A stretch of 64,000 nt of DNA from Microbacterium schleiferi (GTDB taxonomy: Bacteria > Actinomycetota > Actinomycetes > Actinomycetales > Microbacteriaceae), in the NCBI RefSeq assembly GCF_015565955.1, contig NZ_CP064760.1, forward strand, positions 2,542,001 to 2,606,000, in the 5' to 3' direction. Shown here piece after piece: positions 40,553 to 49,776 of this stretch. How positions within the stretch are numbered: the first letter of the stretch is position 1; each line of letters begins with the position of its first letter. The position numbers and the translations under genes were made by a program. Below the pieces are notes generated by a model that did no database searches, had not been told where the DNA came from, and was given only the letters and a program-made list of their open reading frames with translations.

Positions 40553-41598
40553 TCGGACTTGCGGGCGCCGGCCTCCAGCACATCCCCGGTCGGGAGCTCG
40601 TGGTGTCCACCGAACTGCAGGCGCATCGCCGACAGCAGCTGGTTGGCGTAGTGATCCTCGTCCCGGGACGCGAACCGCTCGAACAGTGCGGCGGCAAGCA
40701 CGGGAGCCGGAACCCCCGTGTCGACAGCAGCCTTGACGGTCCAGCGACCTTCTCCCGAGTCGGAGACCCGACCGGCAAGCCCATCCAGCGTGGGGTTCTC
40801 TTCGAGGGCGGCAGCCGTCAGGTCGAGCAGCCACGACGAGATCACCGATCCACGGCGCCACAACTCCGCGACCTTGGGTGTGTCGATCGTGAACTGATAG
40901 AACTCCGGCTCTTCCAGCGGTGCGATCTCAGCGGAGTGCTCGGCTTCGCGCACGCCCGCGTCGGCGTTCTTGAGAATGTTCATGCCTTCCGCGAGCGCGG
41001 CCATGATTCCGTACTCAATGCCGTTGTGCACCATCTTGACGAAGTGGCCGGCACCCGACGGACCGCAGTGCAGGTATCCGAGCTCCTCGGGGGCGAAGTC
41101 GCCGGTGCGTCCCGGCGTGCGCTCGATGTCGCCCTTGCCCGGCGCGATGGTCTTGAGGATCGGCTCGATGCGGTCGAACGCCTCGTTCGGACCACCGACC
41201 ATGAGGCAGTAGCCGCGCTCGAGACCGAAGACACCGCCGCTGGTCCCGGCATCCACGTAATGGATGCCCTTCGGCTTGAGCTTCGCCGCACGACGCACGT
41301 CGTCGCGGTAGTTGGAGTTGCCACCATCGATGATGATGTCGCCGGGCTCGAGCACCTCGGCGACCTGGTCGACGACCTGGCCGGTCAGACCTGCGGGGAT
41401 CATGAGCCAGATCGCGCGCGGCGCCTCCAGCTTGCTGGCCATGTCGGCGAAAGACGAGGCGCCGGTGGCGCCTTCGCCGGCGAGGGCGGTGACGGCATCC
41501 GGGTTCACGTCGTAGACGACGCACTCATGTCCGTCATTCATCAGGCGGCGCACGATGTTCGCGCCCATTCGTCCAAGTCCGACCATTCCGAGCTGCAT
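40540..41598 (-). CDS. gnd: 6-phosphogluconate dehydrogenase (decarboxylating), short type
   Basis: Oxidises 6-phosphogluconate to ribulose-5-phosphate and CO2 in the pentose phosphate pathway. 352 residues, the shorter GntZ/YqeC-like class rather than the 470-residue form. The Rossmann motif [11 protein letters not shown] lies at 5-15, the substrate motif is [12 protein letters not shown], and the catalytic lysine is in [16 protein letters not shown]. The short class often prefers NAD, but I cannot assign the cofactor with certainty. The upstream stretch has TTAGGA, usable as a Shine-Dalgarno 8 nt before the ATG. Confidence 0.92.
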   Translation of the reverse strand: MQLGMVGLGRMGANIVRRLMNDGHECVVYDVNPDAVTALAGEGATGASSFADMASKLEAPRAIWLMIPAGLTGQVVDQVAEVLEPGDIIIDGGNSNYRDDVRRAAKLKPKGIHYVDAGTSGGVFGLERGYCLMVGGPNEAFDRIEPILKTIAPGKGDIERTPGRTGDFAPEELGYLHCGPSGAGHFVKMVHNGIEYGIMAALAEGMNILKNADAGVREAEHSAEIAPLEEPEFYQFTIDTPKVAELWRRGSVISSWLLDLTAAALEENPTLDGLAGRVSDSGEGRWTVKAAVDTGVPAPVLAAALFERFASRDEDHYANQLLSAMRLQFGGHHELPTGDVLEAGARKSDQAG

Positions 41599-41687
41599 GT
41601 TCGATTCCTAACCTTGTCGGTGTCGAGCGGCGCTGGTATCAGCGAGAAGAGACTCACTCGCAGTCTAGAGAGCCATATGATGACCGC

Positions 41688-42314
41688 GTGAGTGAAGATT
41701 CCTCCGTGCCGCGACGACGACGTGACTGGCTGGACATCATGGCGGTGTTCGTTCTCTCGATCACCGCGGTACTCACCGCGTGGTGCGGGTTCGAAGCCTC
41801 CAAGTGGGGAGGCGAGATGTCGATCGCGTTCAGCCAGGCATCCAGCGCTCGCGTGCAAGCGACCAGCGCTGAAGGCGAGGCCCGCGATGCGCGCCAGTTC
41901 GACCTCAGCGTGTACGCCGAGTGGGTGCGGGCAACCTACAACGGCGAGCAGGATCTCGCCGAGTACATCCAGGAGCGGTTCACCCCGGAGTTCACCATCG
42001 CGTTCGACGCGTGGACTGCAGGGGGCCGCGTCGAAGCCGGTCCGTTCGCCGTGCCAGAGTATGTTCCCCCAGGCACGGTCGAGGCTGCGGAATTGACCGA
42101 ACGCGCCGATGCCAAGTTCCAGGAGGCGCTGACCAACAACCAGCGCGGCGACAACTACTCGCTCCTCACGGTGCTGTTCGCCCTCGTCCTCTTCCTCACC
42201 GCAATGTCCCAGCGCGACCTCGCGCCGTGGGCGCGACGGTTCCTGCTGATCGGAGCGACGGCCCTCGGCGCCGTCGGGGTCGTCATCCTCTCGACCTTCC
42301 CGATCCGGATCTGA
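41688..42314 (+). CDS. DUF4337-like membrane protein
   Basis: 208 residues. One N-terminal helix (about 17-35), a charged, mostly helical middle part rich in Ala/Glu, and two C-terminal helices (about 160-205). The layout resembles DUF4337 proteins, whose function is unknown. The start is a GTG at 41688 without a ribosome site but exactly 6 nt after TATGAT (41676-41681), a strong leaderless promoter match. It is divergent from gnd. Confidence 0.75.
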   Translation: MSEDSSVPRRRRDWLDIMAVFVLSITAVLTAWCGFEASKWGGEMSIAFSQASSARVQATSAEGEARDARQFDLSVYAEWVRATYNGEQDLAEYIQERFTPEFTIAFDAWTAGGRVEAGPFAVPEYVPPGTVEAAELTERADAKFQEALTNNQRGDNYSLLTVLFALVLFLTAMSQRDLAPWARRFLLIGATALGAVGVVILSTFPIRI

Positions 42315-42342
42315 CCGCCGGCGACGATCCGCCCGGGTGCAT

Positions 42343-43338
42343 CTAGCGGATCACGTAGTCGGCCTCGGTTTGGACCCGGACTGAGACGCCGACGAAATCG
42401 GGCAGCCCGTCCAGCGCCGTCGCGAGATCCCCCGTGTCGGGGATGTTCCCGTCATCGGTGACGACGTCGATCGTCGCGTTCACGCCCACCCAATGGACCC
42501 CGGTGACGGATGCCGACGAATCGGAACTCACCCAGTCCTGCGCCGCGTCCCGAATCGTCAGCCCCCAGGAGGTCAACGCGAAGGACACTGCGGTGTTGAA
42601 CGCCAGCGGAATGACGACGATGACGGCGGCGATTCCGACGATGACGTAGGCGCGGCGGCGACGTGCCGTCGGCAGCGAGCTCGGTTCGCGGGCGTACCCG
42701 GCGAGGGTGAACACGATGCTGCCCGCGATGATCAGTGCCACGACATTGGAGAGGAAGAGCCAGAGGGCGCCCATCGCCTCATCCCACTCGCCCACACCGG
42801 CGCACACGCCGACGACCCCCAGCGGCGGGACGAGCGAAATCGCGATCGCGACACCGGGAAGCACCGTGCTCAGGTCGCGCCGCGACATCGCGAAAGCCCC
42901 GGCGGTTCCCGTCGCCAGGGCTGCCGCGAGGTCGAGCAACCCCGGCGATGTCCGTCCGGTGATCTGGGAGTTGCTCTGCAACGCGGTCGGATCAGCGACG
43001 AAGACGGCGAACATCGCACCGATCGCGATCACGACGACCACGCCGATCACGACCCATAGCAGCGAGGTCACCACGAGTCGCAGTTGGCCGACGACGATCC
43101 CGAGCGCGATCCCGAGGATGGGGGTCGCCAACGGCGCAATGATCATCGCCCCGATCACGGTGGCCGTCGAGTCTCCGAGGACGCCCGCCGCGGCGATGAT
43201 CGCCGAGAGGACGAGCATGATCAGGAACGCGGAACGCTTGCGTCCCACCTCACCCGCGCCGAGGTTCAACGCATCGTGGAGCTCGTCGGGCGTCAGTCGC
43301 TGCGACGGGGGGATGAGCGCTTCGGTCAGGCGCGACAC
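42343..43338 (-). CDS. DUF389 domain-containing membrane protein
   Basis: About 331 residues. A short N-terminal region (LTPDELHDALNLGAGEVGRK) precedes eight or nine helices including the DUF389 signature STATVIGAMIIAPLATPILG. A small C-terminal soluble domain ends TEADYVIR. The function is unknown. The GTG at 43338 is chosen because longer in-frame starts overlap the preceding gene by up to 85 nt. It lies 5 nt after that gene's stop, so it is probably coupled. Confidence 0.85.
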   Translation of the reverse strand: MSRLTEALIPPSQRLTPDELHDALNLGAGEVGRKRSAFLIMLVLSAIIAAAGVLGDSTATVIGAMIIAPLATPILGIALGIVVGQLRLVVTSLLWVVIGVVVVIAIGAMFAVFVADPTALQSNSQITGRTSPGLLDLAAALATGTAGAFAMSRRDLSTVLPGVAIAISLVPPLGVVGVCAGVGEWDEAMGALWLFLSNVVALIIAGSIVFTLAGYAREPSSLPTARRRRAYVIVGIAAVIVVIPLAFNTAVSFALTSWGLTIRDAAQDWVSSDSSASVTGVHWVGVNATIDVVTDDGNIPDTGDLATALDGLPDFVGVSVRVQTEADYVIR

Positions 43339-43343
43339 GGCAC

Positions 43344-43694
43344 TCAGCGGAAGAAGCTGTTCGCGCGGGACGTGAACAACAGCAGCAGACCGATCAGCGG
43401 CAGCACCGCCGAACCGATCGCTGACCACAGCTGTGCCGGCTCCGTGATCATGAGGTAGACCGACCCCGCGATGTTCAAGACGAAGACGATCGCCGTCAGG
43501 ATGCGCGCGCCGTTGCTCCCGCCGAACAGCCCCAGGCTCACCAGAATCGTGATGAATCCGATGAGCATCGCCACGATTCCCAGGGTGATCTCTCCGCCGA
43601 TCATCAGGAGAACTCCCGCGATGATCTGCAGCGCACCCGTGATCCAGGCGATGATCGCTACCAGGGTGACTCCGAAAGGTCGTCTACCTGCCAT
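43344..43694 (-). CDS. Small four-helix membrane protein
   Basis: 116 residues, four hydrophobic helices, ending LLFTSRANSFFR. It resembles small DUF4383/DUF7144-like actinobacterial membrane proteins, but I do not assign a family firmly. ATG 43694 has GGAGG with 4 nt spacing and is preferred over the upstream in-frame ATG at 43721. It is followed closely by the DUF389 gene. Confidence 0.75.
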   Translation of the reverse strand: MAGRRPFGVTLVAIIAWITGALQIIAGVLLMIGGEITLGIVAMLIGFITILVSLGLFGGSNGARILTAIVFVLNIAGSVYLMITEPAQLWSAIGSAVLPLIGLLLLFTSRANSFFR

Positions 43695-43765
43695 GTTCCC
43701 TCCCCAGCGCGACGGCCGCACGGCGCGGCATCCGTCCCGTCGGCATCACTGTAGCGGGCGCGACG

Positions 43766-44992
43766 CTACGCGAGGAGGGTCTCTCCGATGAAGCCGCCCT
43801 CCGCGCATCCCGGGGGCACCGCGAAGACCGCCGAACCGATCGGGATGGTCCACTCGTTGAGCAGGTCCAACTCGTCGAGTCGGCGCTGCATCGGCACGAA
43901 CTGCTCATCGACGTCAGCTTGGAAGGCGGCGAAAATGAGGCCCGAGTCCGACAGGTCGCCACCCGTCGGAGCATCGTCGTAGTTATACGGACGACGCAGG
44001 ATGCGCTCCCGCGGATTCTCGCTGCGGGCACGGCGGATGTGAGAGAACTCCGGGATCACCGGGAAACCGAGAGCGTTGCGTGCGTCGAAGTCCGGGTCGT
44101 CAGTCTCCTGGGTTCCCGTGAGCGGCGCTCCGTTGTCCAGTGTGCGGCCGACCGATTGCTCACGACCCGAGCGATCGAGTTTGTCCCACGTATCGAGGGT
44201 CATCCGGATGCGCCGAACCACCATCCCGGTGCCGCCGGCGAGCCAACCGTCCGAGCTCCAGACGACCTCATCGAAGTCGACTGTTCCTGCCTCGGGGTTG
44301 ACGGTGCCGTCGACCTGCCCGAAGAGGTTCCGCATGCTGCGCTCGGGATAGGCGCCCGCGGAGCGCCGGAAGCCCTGCTGCACCCACCGCACCGTCGTGA
44401 ACGAGCGCGAGTCCTTGAGCAGCATCCGCGTCGCATGGGCGACGACGAGCGGGTCATCGGCGGCGATCTGGATCAGCAGGTCGCCCCCCGTGTACGCGGG
44501 GTCGAGCCTGTCGATGGAGAACGCGGGGAGGGGCTTCAGCCAGCTCGGTCCGACGCCACCTGCGCGCGCGACGAACTGCGGCCCGAAGCCGAACGTGACA
44601 GTGAGCCGGGCCTTGGCGATCGCGAGCTCGGGCTCCGAGTCAGCGAGCGCCGGCTCGCCGCGGGTCAGACGGGCGGCGTCGTCGGTGAGGACCTTCATCA
44701 TGCGCCGTTGACCCTCGCGCTGCACCTCGGGCAGCAGGTCGAGAGCGACGAATGTCCCGTAAGTCTGAGCTGCCGTGTCGATGCCGGCCTGGTGGATGCC
44801 GTAGAAGGGGACGATCTCCGCCCCGTCCAGCGGGGTGGACCCGGATGCCACGGGAGCAGCATCCTTCTCGGCGGTGAGGGCGAGGTCGATGCCGATCGCT
44901 GCGGCCGCGCCGACGCCGGCGACAGCTCCTCCTACGAGGAACTGTCGCCGGGTCGACCCGGGGCGATCGGAACGATTCCGATCAGCGGTCAT
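43766..44992 (-). CDS. Tat-exported DyP-type haem peroxidase
   Basis: Dye-decolourising peroxidase, exported folded with its haem. 408 residues. The twin-arginine signal is TRRQFLVGGAVAG at about 14-26. The DyP motif GQVDG carries distal D228, and the proximal haem ligand is probably H318 in EFSHIRRA. An arginine follows in RRARSENPRERILRRPYNY. Related proteins are EfeB and Streptomyces DtpA. It is the last gene of a CopC-PCuAC-DyP run; the ATG overlaps the PCuAC stop (TAATG). In Streptomyces lividans a Sco/ECuC/DtpA set links copper trafficking to such a peroxidase, so a similar role is inferred. Confidence 0.92.
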   Translation of the reverse strand: MTADRNRSDRPGSTRRQFLVGGAVAGVGAAAAIGIDLALTAEKDAAPVASGSTPLDGAEIVPFYGIHQAGIDTAAQTYGTFVALDLLPEVQREGQRRMMKVLTDDAARLTRGEPALADSEPELAIAKARLTVTFGFGPQFVARAGGVGPSWLKPLPAFSIDRLDPAYTGGDLLIQIAADDPLVVAHATRMLLKDSRSFTTVRWVQQGFRRSAGAYPERSMRNLFGQVDGTVNPEAGTVDFDEVVWSSDGWLAGGTGMVVRRIRMTLDTWDKLDRSGREQSVGRTLDNGAPLTGTQETDDPDFDARNALGFPVIPEFSHIRRARSENPRERILRRPYNYDDAPTGGDLSDSGLIFAAFQADVDEQFVPMQRRLDELDLLNEWTIPIGSAVFAVPPGCAEGGFIGETLLA

Positions 44993-45546
44993 TACTGGTC
45001 GTCGCCGCCCATGTCCATGCCGGAATGGTCGTCGCCCATGTCCATGCCACCGTCGTTGTAGTTCTCGTCAGCGCCGGTGAAGTCCTTCACAGGAGCCGTG
45101 AACTCCATCGTCGAGCCGTCCTCGAACGTGACGGTGAACGTCGCCTCGTCGCCCGCGACGAGAGGCGCCGTGAGGTCCATGAGCATGAAGTGGTAGCCAC
45201 CGGGCTCGAGCGTCAGGCTGCCACCGGCGGGCACGACGAAACCGCCGTCCTTTTCTTGCATGACCATGCTGCCGCTGCCGTCGTCCACGACTTCGTGCAG
45301 TTCCATCATCGAGGAAGCGTCCGAGGTGATCGAGACGATCGTTGCGTCGGAGTCGCCGTCGTTCTCGAGCTCTCCAAAAGCTGCCGACATGCCGCTGTCG
45401 GCTGCCTTGACCCAGGCATCGGTGATCGTGACGGAGTCCGCTTCAGCGGCGGTCGTCGTGCTGGTGTCCGTGGACGCACAGCCGGCGAGTCCGAGAGCGG
45501 CGGCGACCAGCAGGACGCCGAATCGGGTGGAAATACGGGTGTTCAC
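44992..45546 (-). CDS. Periplasmic-type copper chaperone PCu(A)C lipoprotein
   Basis: 184 residues. A lipoprotein signal with lipobox LAGC puts the lipidated cysteine at C23. The copper site follows the family pattern H(M)X10MX21HXM, with ELHEVVDDGSGSMVM and later GYHFMLM. The C-terminal tail is Met/Asp/His-rich (GGMDMGDDHSGMDMGGDD), a second likely copper-binding segment. Such proteins deliver copper to terminal oxidases or other cuproproteins. The GTG start has AAGGGA 5-6 nt upstream. It lies between copC and the DyP peroxidase. Confidence 0.92.
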   Translation of the reverse strand: MNTRISTRFGVLLVAAALGLAGCASTDTSTTTAAEADSVTITDAWVKAADSGMSAAFGELENDGDSDATIVSITSDASSMMELHEVVDDGSGSMVMQEKDGGFVVPAGGSLTLEPGGYHFMLMDLTAPLVAGDEATFTVTFEDGSTMEFTAPVKDFTGADENYNDGGMDMGDDHSGMDMGGDDQ

Positions 45547-45557
45547 AGGTGTCCCTT

Positions 45558-46211
45558 TCAGGGCTTCGGGGGCTCCTCATCGGAGCCCCGGCGGGCGCGC
45601 CGAGCGCGACCGCGAAGGAAGAAGAGAACCAGCGCGAATAGGGCGAGCGCTGACGCTGCCCCGATCGCGCCGATCAGAACGACGCGCGGGATGCCGCCGT
45701 CCTCTGCCGCTGACTCGTGCGGCAGGGTGGTCGCTTCGTCCGAAGGACCACCGGTGGTCTGATCTGCTGTCGGCGTGGATGAACTCACCGCGGTCGGAGT
45801 CGCCGTCGGCGTCGACACCGCTGCCGGGTCATCCACCGTGAAGGGGATGAGACCGGAGATCGGATGCCCGTCCGACGAGACGACCCGCCAGCGCACTTCG
45901 TATGCCCCGTTCGGCATCCCCTCGGCGAGGGGAACCGTCAGGGTGTCGAAGTCGATCTGGATGTCGCCCGCGACCCAGTCGTTCTCGTCAGCATCCGCAA
46001 CGATCACCGCCGCACCGATCTGCATGATCTCGGCTGAGAACGTGAGTTCGACCGCGGTGGGGGCCGTTGCAAGCTGCTCGTTCTGCTGCGGAGAGCTCGC
46101 GACGAGTTCGTCGTGCGCCCAGGCGGGTGCGGCGACGAGCGACAGGGCGACGGTGGCAACCGCGACCGAGGCCGCGAGAGCCCCGGCGCGCGCGCGGAGA
46201 GACAACGACAT
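45558..46211 (-). CDS. CopC/YcnJ-type copper-binding protein with C-terminal anchor
   Basis: 217 residues. The signal peptide ends PAWA, so the mature chain begins with H33 (HDELVASSP), as required for the CopC Cu(II) site. The other ligands fit D114 and H116 in SSDGHPISG. A Ser/Thr/Pro linker and one C-terminal helix (about 180-202) followed by an Arg-rich tail anchor it. ATG 46211 has AAAGG 9 nt upstream. No full CopD permease follows; the gene upstream encodes a His-containing membrane protein that could act with it. Confidence 0.92.
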   Translation of the reverse strand: MSLSLRARAGALAASVAVATVALSLVAAPAWAHDELVASSPQQNEQLATAPTAVELTFSAEIMQIGAAVIVADADENDWVAGDIQIDFDTLTVPLAEGMPNGAYEVRWRVVSSDGHPISGLIPFTVDDPAAVSTPTATPTAVSSSTPTADQTTGGPSDEATTLPHESAAEDGGIPRVVLIGAIGAASALALFALVLFFLRGRARRARRGSDEEPPKP

Positions 46212-46288
46212 GGAAACGCCTTTCGTGAGTGAACGTCGATACGCCTCCCCCGGCGCCGACCGGCAGCCGCGGGAGTCGAGACAGAGAG

Positions 46289-46897
46289 TCAGACCACGAA
46301 AGACAGGGGCGGCCCACGCCTGCGCACGAACGTGGCAACGCGAGCGGAACGGATCGGTGCGGCGCAAGCCGAGACGAGGCCCGGTCGCCCCGCGACAGCG
46401 GGCAGCGTGATGTCGCCCGTGAGGATGCGACGGCGCACCCAGGAGAGGATCTCGCGGGCCAAGACCCCGAGACGGATGACGAGTCGTTCGCCTCGGTACA
46501 GCACGGCAACCGTCAGTGCAGCGGCGACGAGGTGAGCGAGCCACATGGACAGGTCTGCGGCGACGACCACCGTGTTGGTCGACAGGTCGAGACCGGGAAG
46601 ACCGTGAACGTGCCCCGTCGCCGTTGTCGCTCCGGCCGCTCCCGTGTCGGCGCCGAGCACGAACAGCAGATGGAACAGCAGCTGGCTCACCAGCACCGCG
46701 GCACTCAGTCGGACCAGCGAGAGCGCGCGACCCACGAGAACCGTGCACACGGCAAGCGAGAGCACCCACGGCACGGCAATCCCGAGCCACTGGGGCATCG
46801 CCCCGCCCGCCGCCACATGCGAGAACAGGGCGACGAACGTCGCGATCGATGCGGCAACTGACGCGCGGATGACGCGGGTCGCTCGCGATCGGGACAT
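46289..46897 (-). CDS. Histidine-containing membrane protein next to copC
   Basis: 202 residues, about five helices. Histidines lie at helix ends and in a loop (LFSHVAAGG, LLFHLLFVLG, GHVHGLPG, MWLAHLVAA), which suggests metal or haem contact. I do not recognise a named family. It is adjacent to copC on the same strand, so a copper role is inferred. ATG 46897 lacks a good ribosome site; GACAAT lies 6 nt upstream and may be a leaderless -10. Confidence 0.65.
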   Translation of the reverse strand: MSRSRATRVIRASVAASIATFVALFSHVAAGGAMPQWLGIAVPWVLSLAVCTVLVGRALSLVRLSAAVLVSQLLFHLLFVLGADTGAAGATTATGHVHGLPGLDLSTNTVVVAADLSMWLAHLVAAALTVAVLYRGERLVIRLGVLAREILSWVRRRILTGDITLPAVAGRPGLVSACAAPIRSARVATFVRRRGPPLSFVV

Positions 46898-46986
46898 GGA
46901 CCCATTGTCGCAAACATCGACGCGTCGCCCGCGCATGGGACCTTATTCCCGGTTAGGCGGCCCGCTCGCCGACCCATAATCCTGCT

Positions 46987-47630
46987 ATGACCCGCGTCAC
47001 CTACAGTGCGATCTCGAGCTTCTCCCGCGTGCGCATCCTGTTCCTGTTGCAGGAGCGGCCCGAACGCACCGTCACCGAACTGTGTGAGGCGACAGGCCTG
47101 CACGCGAACACCATCCGCGAGCACCTTCAGCGTCTCGTGGACGGCGGGTATGTCGTCGCTGAGACCGAGCATCGCACAACCCGGGGCCGCCCGCGGGTGC
47201 TCTATTCGGCAGCAACGGGTCGGGACCGCGACTCGACCAGCTCTGTCGCCCGCCACAAGGCGGCGGCCGCCGCCCGGCGCGGGGATCTCATGCGTCGCGT
47301 GATGCCATGGACCGATGTCGACGATCTGCCGACGGATGCCGTTCATCAGCTCGACGCACTGGTGGAGGACCTCGGGGATGCCGGATTCGAGCCGATCGTC
47401 GACGAGTCGACGCTCACCGTGGACCTGTCGCCGTGCCCCCACGCGTCAGCGAGCGCTCGCGACCGCGAAACCCTGTGCGCGGTGCATCTGGGTTTGATGG
47501 ACGGGGTGCTCTCTCAGGCCGGGGGCCGTTGCGGGTCGACGGCATGGCAGCGTCGCGGAATCCGGAGCGGTGCGTGGTCAAACTCCTGCCCCGGCGGGCC
47601 TCGGTGCTGGCTGCGCTCGCTGCGAGCTGA
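46987..47630 (+). CDS. ArsR/SufR-like winged-helix regulator with conserved cysteines, frameshifted as read
   Basis: The N-terminal winged helix (VTELCEATGLHANTIREHLQ, about 29-48, and a GRPRVLYS wing) is followed by a C-terminal domain with C150, C164 and, after frame correction, C196 (spacing x13 and x31). The frame breaks in the G5 run at 47521-47525. One extra G gives SQAGGPLRVDGMAASRNPE and a stop at 47628-47630, 214 residues. SufR-type regulators use cysteines in this region to bind an iron-sulfur cluster. CATAAT (46975-46980) ends 6 nt before the ATG, so it is probably leaderless. It is divergent from the copper genes. The break is probably a sequencing error. Confidence 0.75.
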
Positions 47631-47683
47631 CGGCGCCCCCGCCGCGCTGTGAAAGGTCGCGGCACGCGCGATAGCGTGGCCGA

Positions 47684-49557
47684 GTGACCGATCCCCGACG
47701 GATGCAGCGCATCATCGTCATCGCGCTCTCGTCCGCCCTCGCAACCGTCTCCCTCGCCAGCCTGTCCGCGCTCTCGCCGGAACCCGCCGCAGCTGCCTGC
47801 ACACCACCGCCTGCTGCCGCCGTGGTGGACGCGCTCGATATCGATGAGTTGCACGCCCGTGGACTGACCGGTGCCGGTGTGAAGATCGGCGTGATCTCGA
47901 CCTCCTTCGACAACGCCACCACGCCGCAGCCGACGACGGAGTCGCAAGATATCGCCGCGGGGGCGCTTCCCGGTCCGGGAAACCCCTGCGGGTGGGAGCG
48001 TCCCGTCACCGTCCTCAGCGACAACTCCCCCAACGATGATGAGGGGCGCGCGATGCTGCAGATCGTGCACGCCATCGCACCCGCGGCCGAGCTGTACTTC
48101 GCAACCGCAGACGTCACCGAGAGCGCCACCGTCTCCTCTGATCAGTCCATAGCCGACGCGATCGACTCCATGATTGCGGCAGGTGTCGACATCATCGTCG
48201 ACGACATGATGGAGGTCTACGACACCGCCTTCTCCGAGGGTCTGTCGGCGGCAGCAGCTCGCCGCGCAAGCGAGGCGGGCATCGCGTACGTCGTCCTGGC
48301 CGGCAATCTGGGATTCGTCGGGGCGAGCACTGTCGATACCAGCCCCGCACCGAGCGGCGGATACCAGATCGCCAGCTACACAAGCACCGCGTTTCGCGGG
48401 GCTCCGTGCCCAGCGGAGATCATCGCCGACGCTGCTCCGATGCCCGTGGAGTGCCACGACTTCGACCCGGGGCCTGGCGTCGATACGACGCAGAGCTACA
48501 CGCTGGAGGTGCAGAGCGATCGGTCTCCCGAGCTGTACGCGCTCGTCGAATGGGGGACCAGCCGTACAACCTGTCGAACACGCTGTACGGTGCGTTCACG
48601 GATGCCTCGACCGGCGCGCTCACGGACCTTCTGATTCCCGGCACGACAGAAGCTGCGGGCGCACCCCTCTCGACCGGGACCGTGTTCGGCGCACTCGGCT
48701 ACACCGGACCGCCCGCAGCGATCTACCCGGGCCGGGACCTGCTGATCGTGCGCGAAGCCGACACAGCGCTGACCGGTGATCTGCCGATCCGCTTCGAGTT
48801 CTGGTCCAACAACAGTCCCCGTGTCGTCGCCGCCGCCGAGTGGTTCACCTCCACGACGACCGACACGTTCGGGAGCACCATTGTCGGCCGCTCGGCCAAC
48901 CCGAGCTCCATCACGATCGCGGCACGACCGCTGTTCCCGGCCCTGGATGTCATCTGTCCCCCGCTGGATCCGAGCGTCTTCGGCCTCGAGTGCTTCAGCT
49001 CCACGGGCCCGCAGACTCGCTACTGGGGTGCGCTGAACCTCGCCCAGGTGCCGCCTGCTCCCCTGCCGGCACCCGAGACCCGCGTGGGGCCGACGATCAC
49101 GGCGTACGACGGCATCCCCACGACCTTCTTCGGTATGGACGTCGGTGGCCAGTGGCTCTTCTACGGCACCTCTGCTGCGACGCCAACCGCAGGCGGCGTG
49201 TTGGCCCTCGGAATGCAGGCGGCGCCGGACGCGCGCGTCGGAGACCTGGTGGCTGCCCTGCAGGAAACGGCGAGCGATCGGGCCGCACCCATGCCGTGGA
49301 ACGGTGTGACACGCGCGTCCGCTGCCGGCGCCGGGTTCATCGCACCGGTCGCCTTCATCGATGCCGTACATCCCGCTCCCGCACCGACACCCGAGCCCAC
49401 GGCGGCGGCCGGCGGCGCTACCCTCGCCGAGGGTGGGGCAGAGAGCCCGGCCCCCATCGCCGTCGCCGCGTCGGTCATTGTCGGCGCCGGGCTGCTTCTC
49501 CTGCTGCGGCGCCGCCGCTCGGCATCATCGCTCCAGCATGAGGAGCAGCCACAGTGA
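47684..49557 (+). CDS. Secreted, membrane-anchored subtilase-like protein, frameshifted as read
   Basis: Signal peptide at about residues 8-37, a subtilisin-fold domain, and a C-terminal helix (about 592-610) with a basic tail. The nucleophile region FYGTSAATPTAGG is normal (S497). The first-acid region reads GVISTSFDN, with S72 where Asp is usual. Where the His helix is expected, DDEGRAMLQIVHAIAPAA has D119/E120. This may be a sedolisin-like or altered triad, or an inactive protein. The frame breaks in the G5 run at 48552-48556. One extra G gives VEWGDQPYNLSNTLYG and 624 residues. It starts about 50 bp after the cysteine regulator. The break is probably a sequencing error. Confidence 0.78.
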
Positions 49558-49663
49558 TCGCCGGCCGAGCGAGGGCTGCGATGACGGACCAAGGTCCCGC
49601 GCGAGTACCGCGACCGCCGCGGTACCGTGATGAGCGCCAAGCAGGTGGAGTGGCGGACGTCAT

Positions 49664-49691
49664 TTGACAATGCCGAACCCGAGGCTGTTAT
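49664..49691 (+). promoter_or_regulatory. Probable cydAB promoter
   Basis: TTGACA (49664-49669) and TGTTAT (49686-49691) with a 16-bp spacer, giving a leader of about 80 nt before cydA. The rest of the 219-bp gap after the subtilase gene shows only short weak hairpins. I see no clear Rex palindrome. Confidence 0.5.
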
Positions 49692-49776
49692 TCACGGCCT
49701 CAACTTTCACCCCGACTGATGGGGCCGAGAGTAGCGTGACCACCAGTAGACAACCTCGATGTGGGGGGAAATGATC

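Noticed and set aside
49558..49776. Rex operator upstream of cydA
   Set aside because: Only a half-site-like TTATTCACG is visible; no TTGTGAA-type palindrome.
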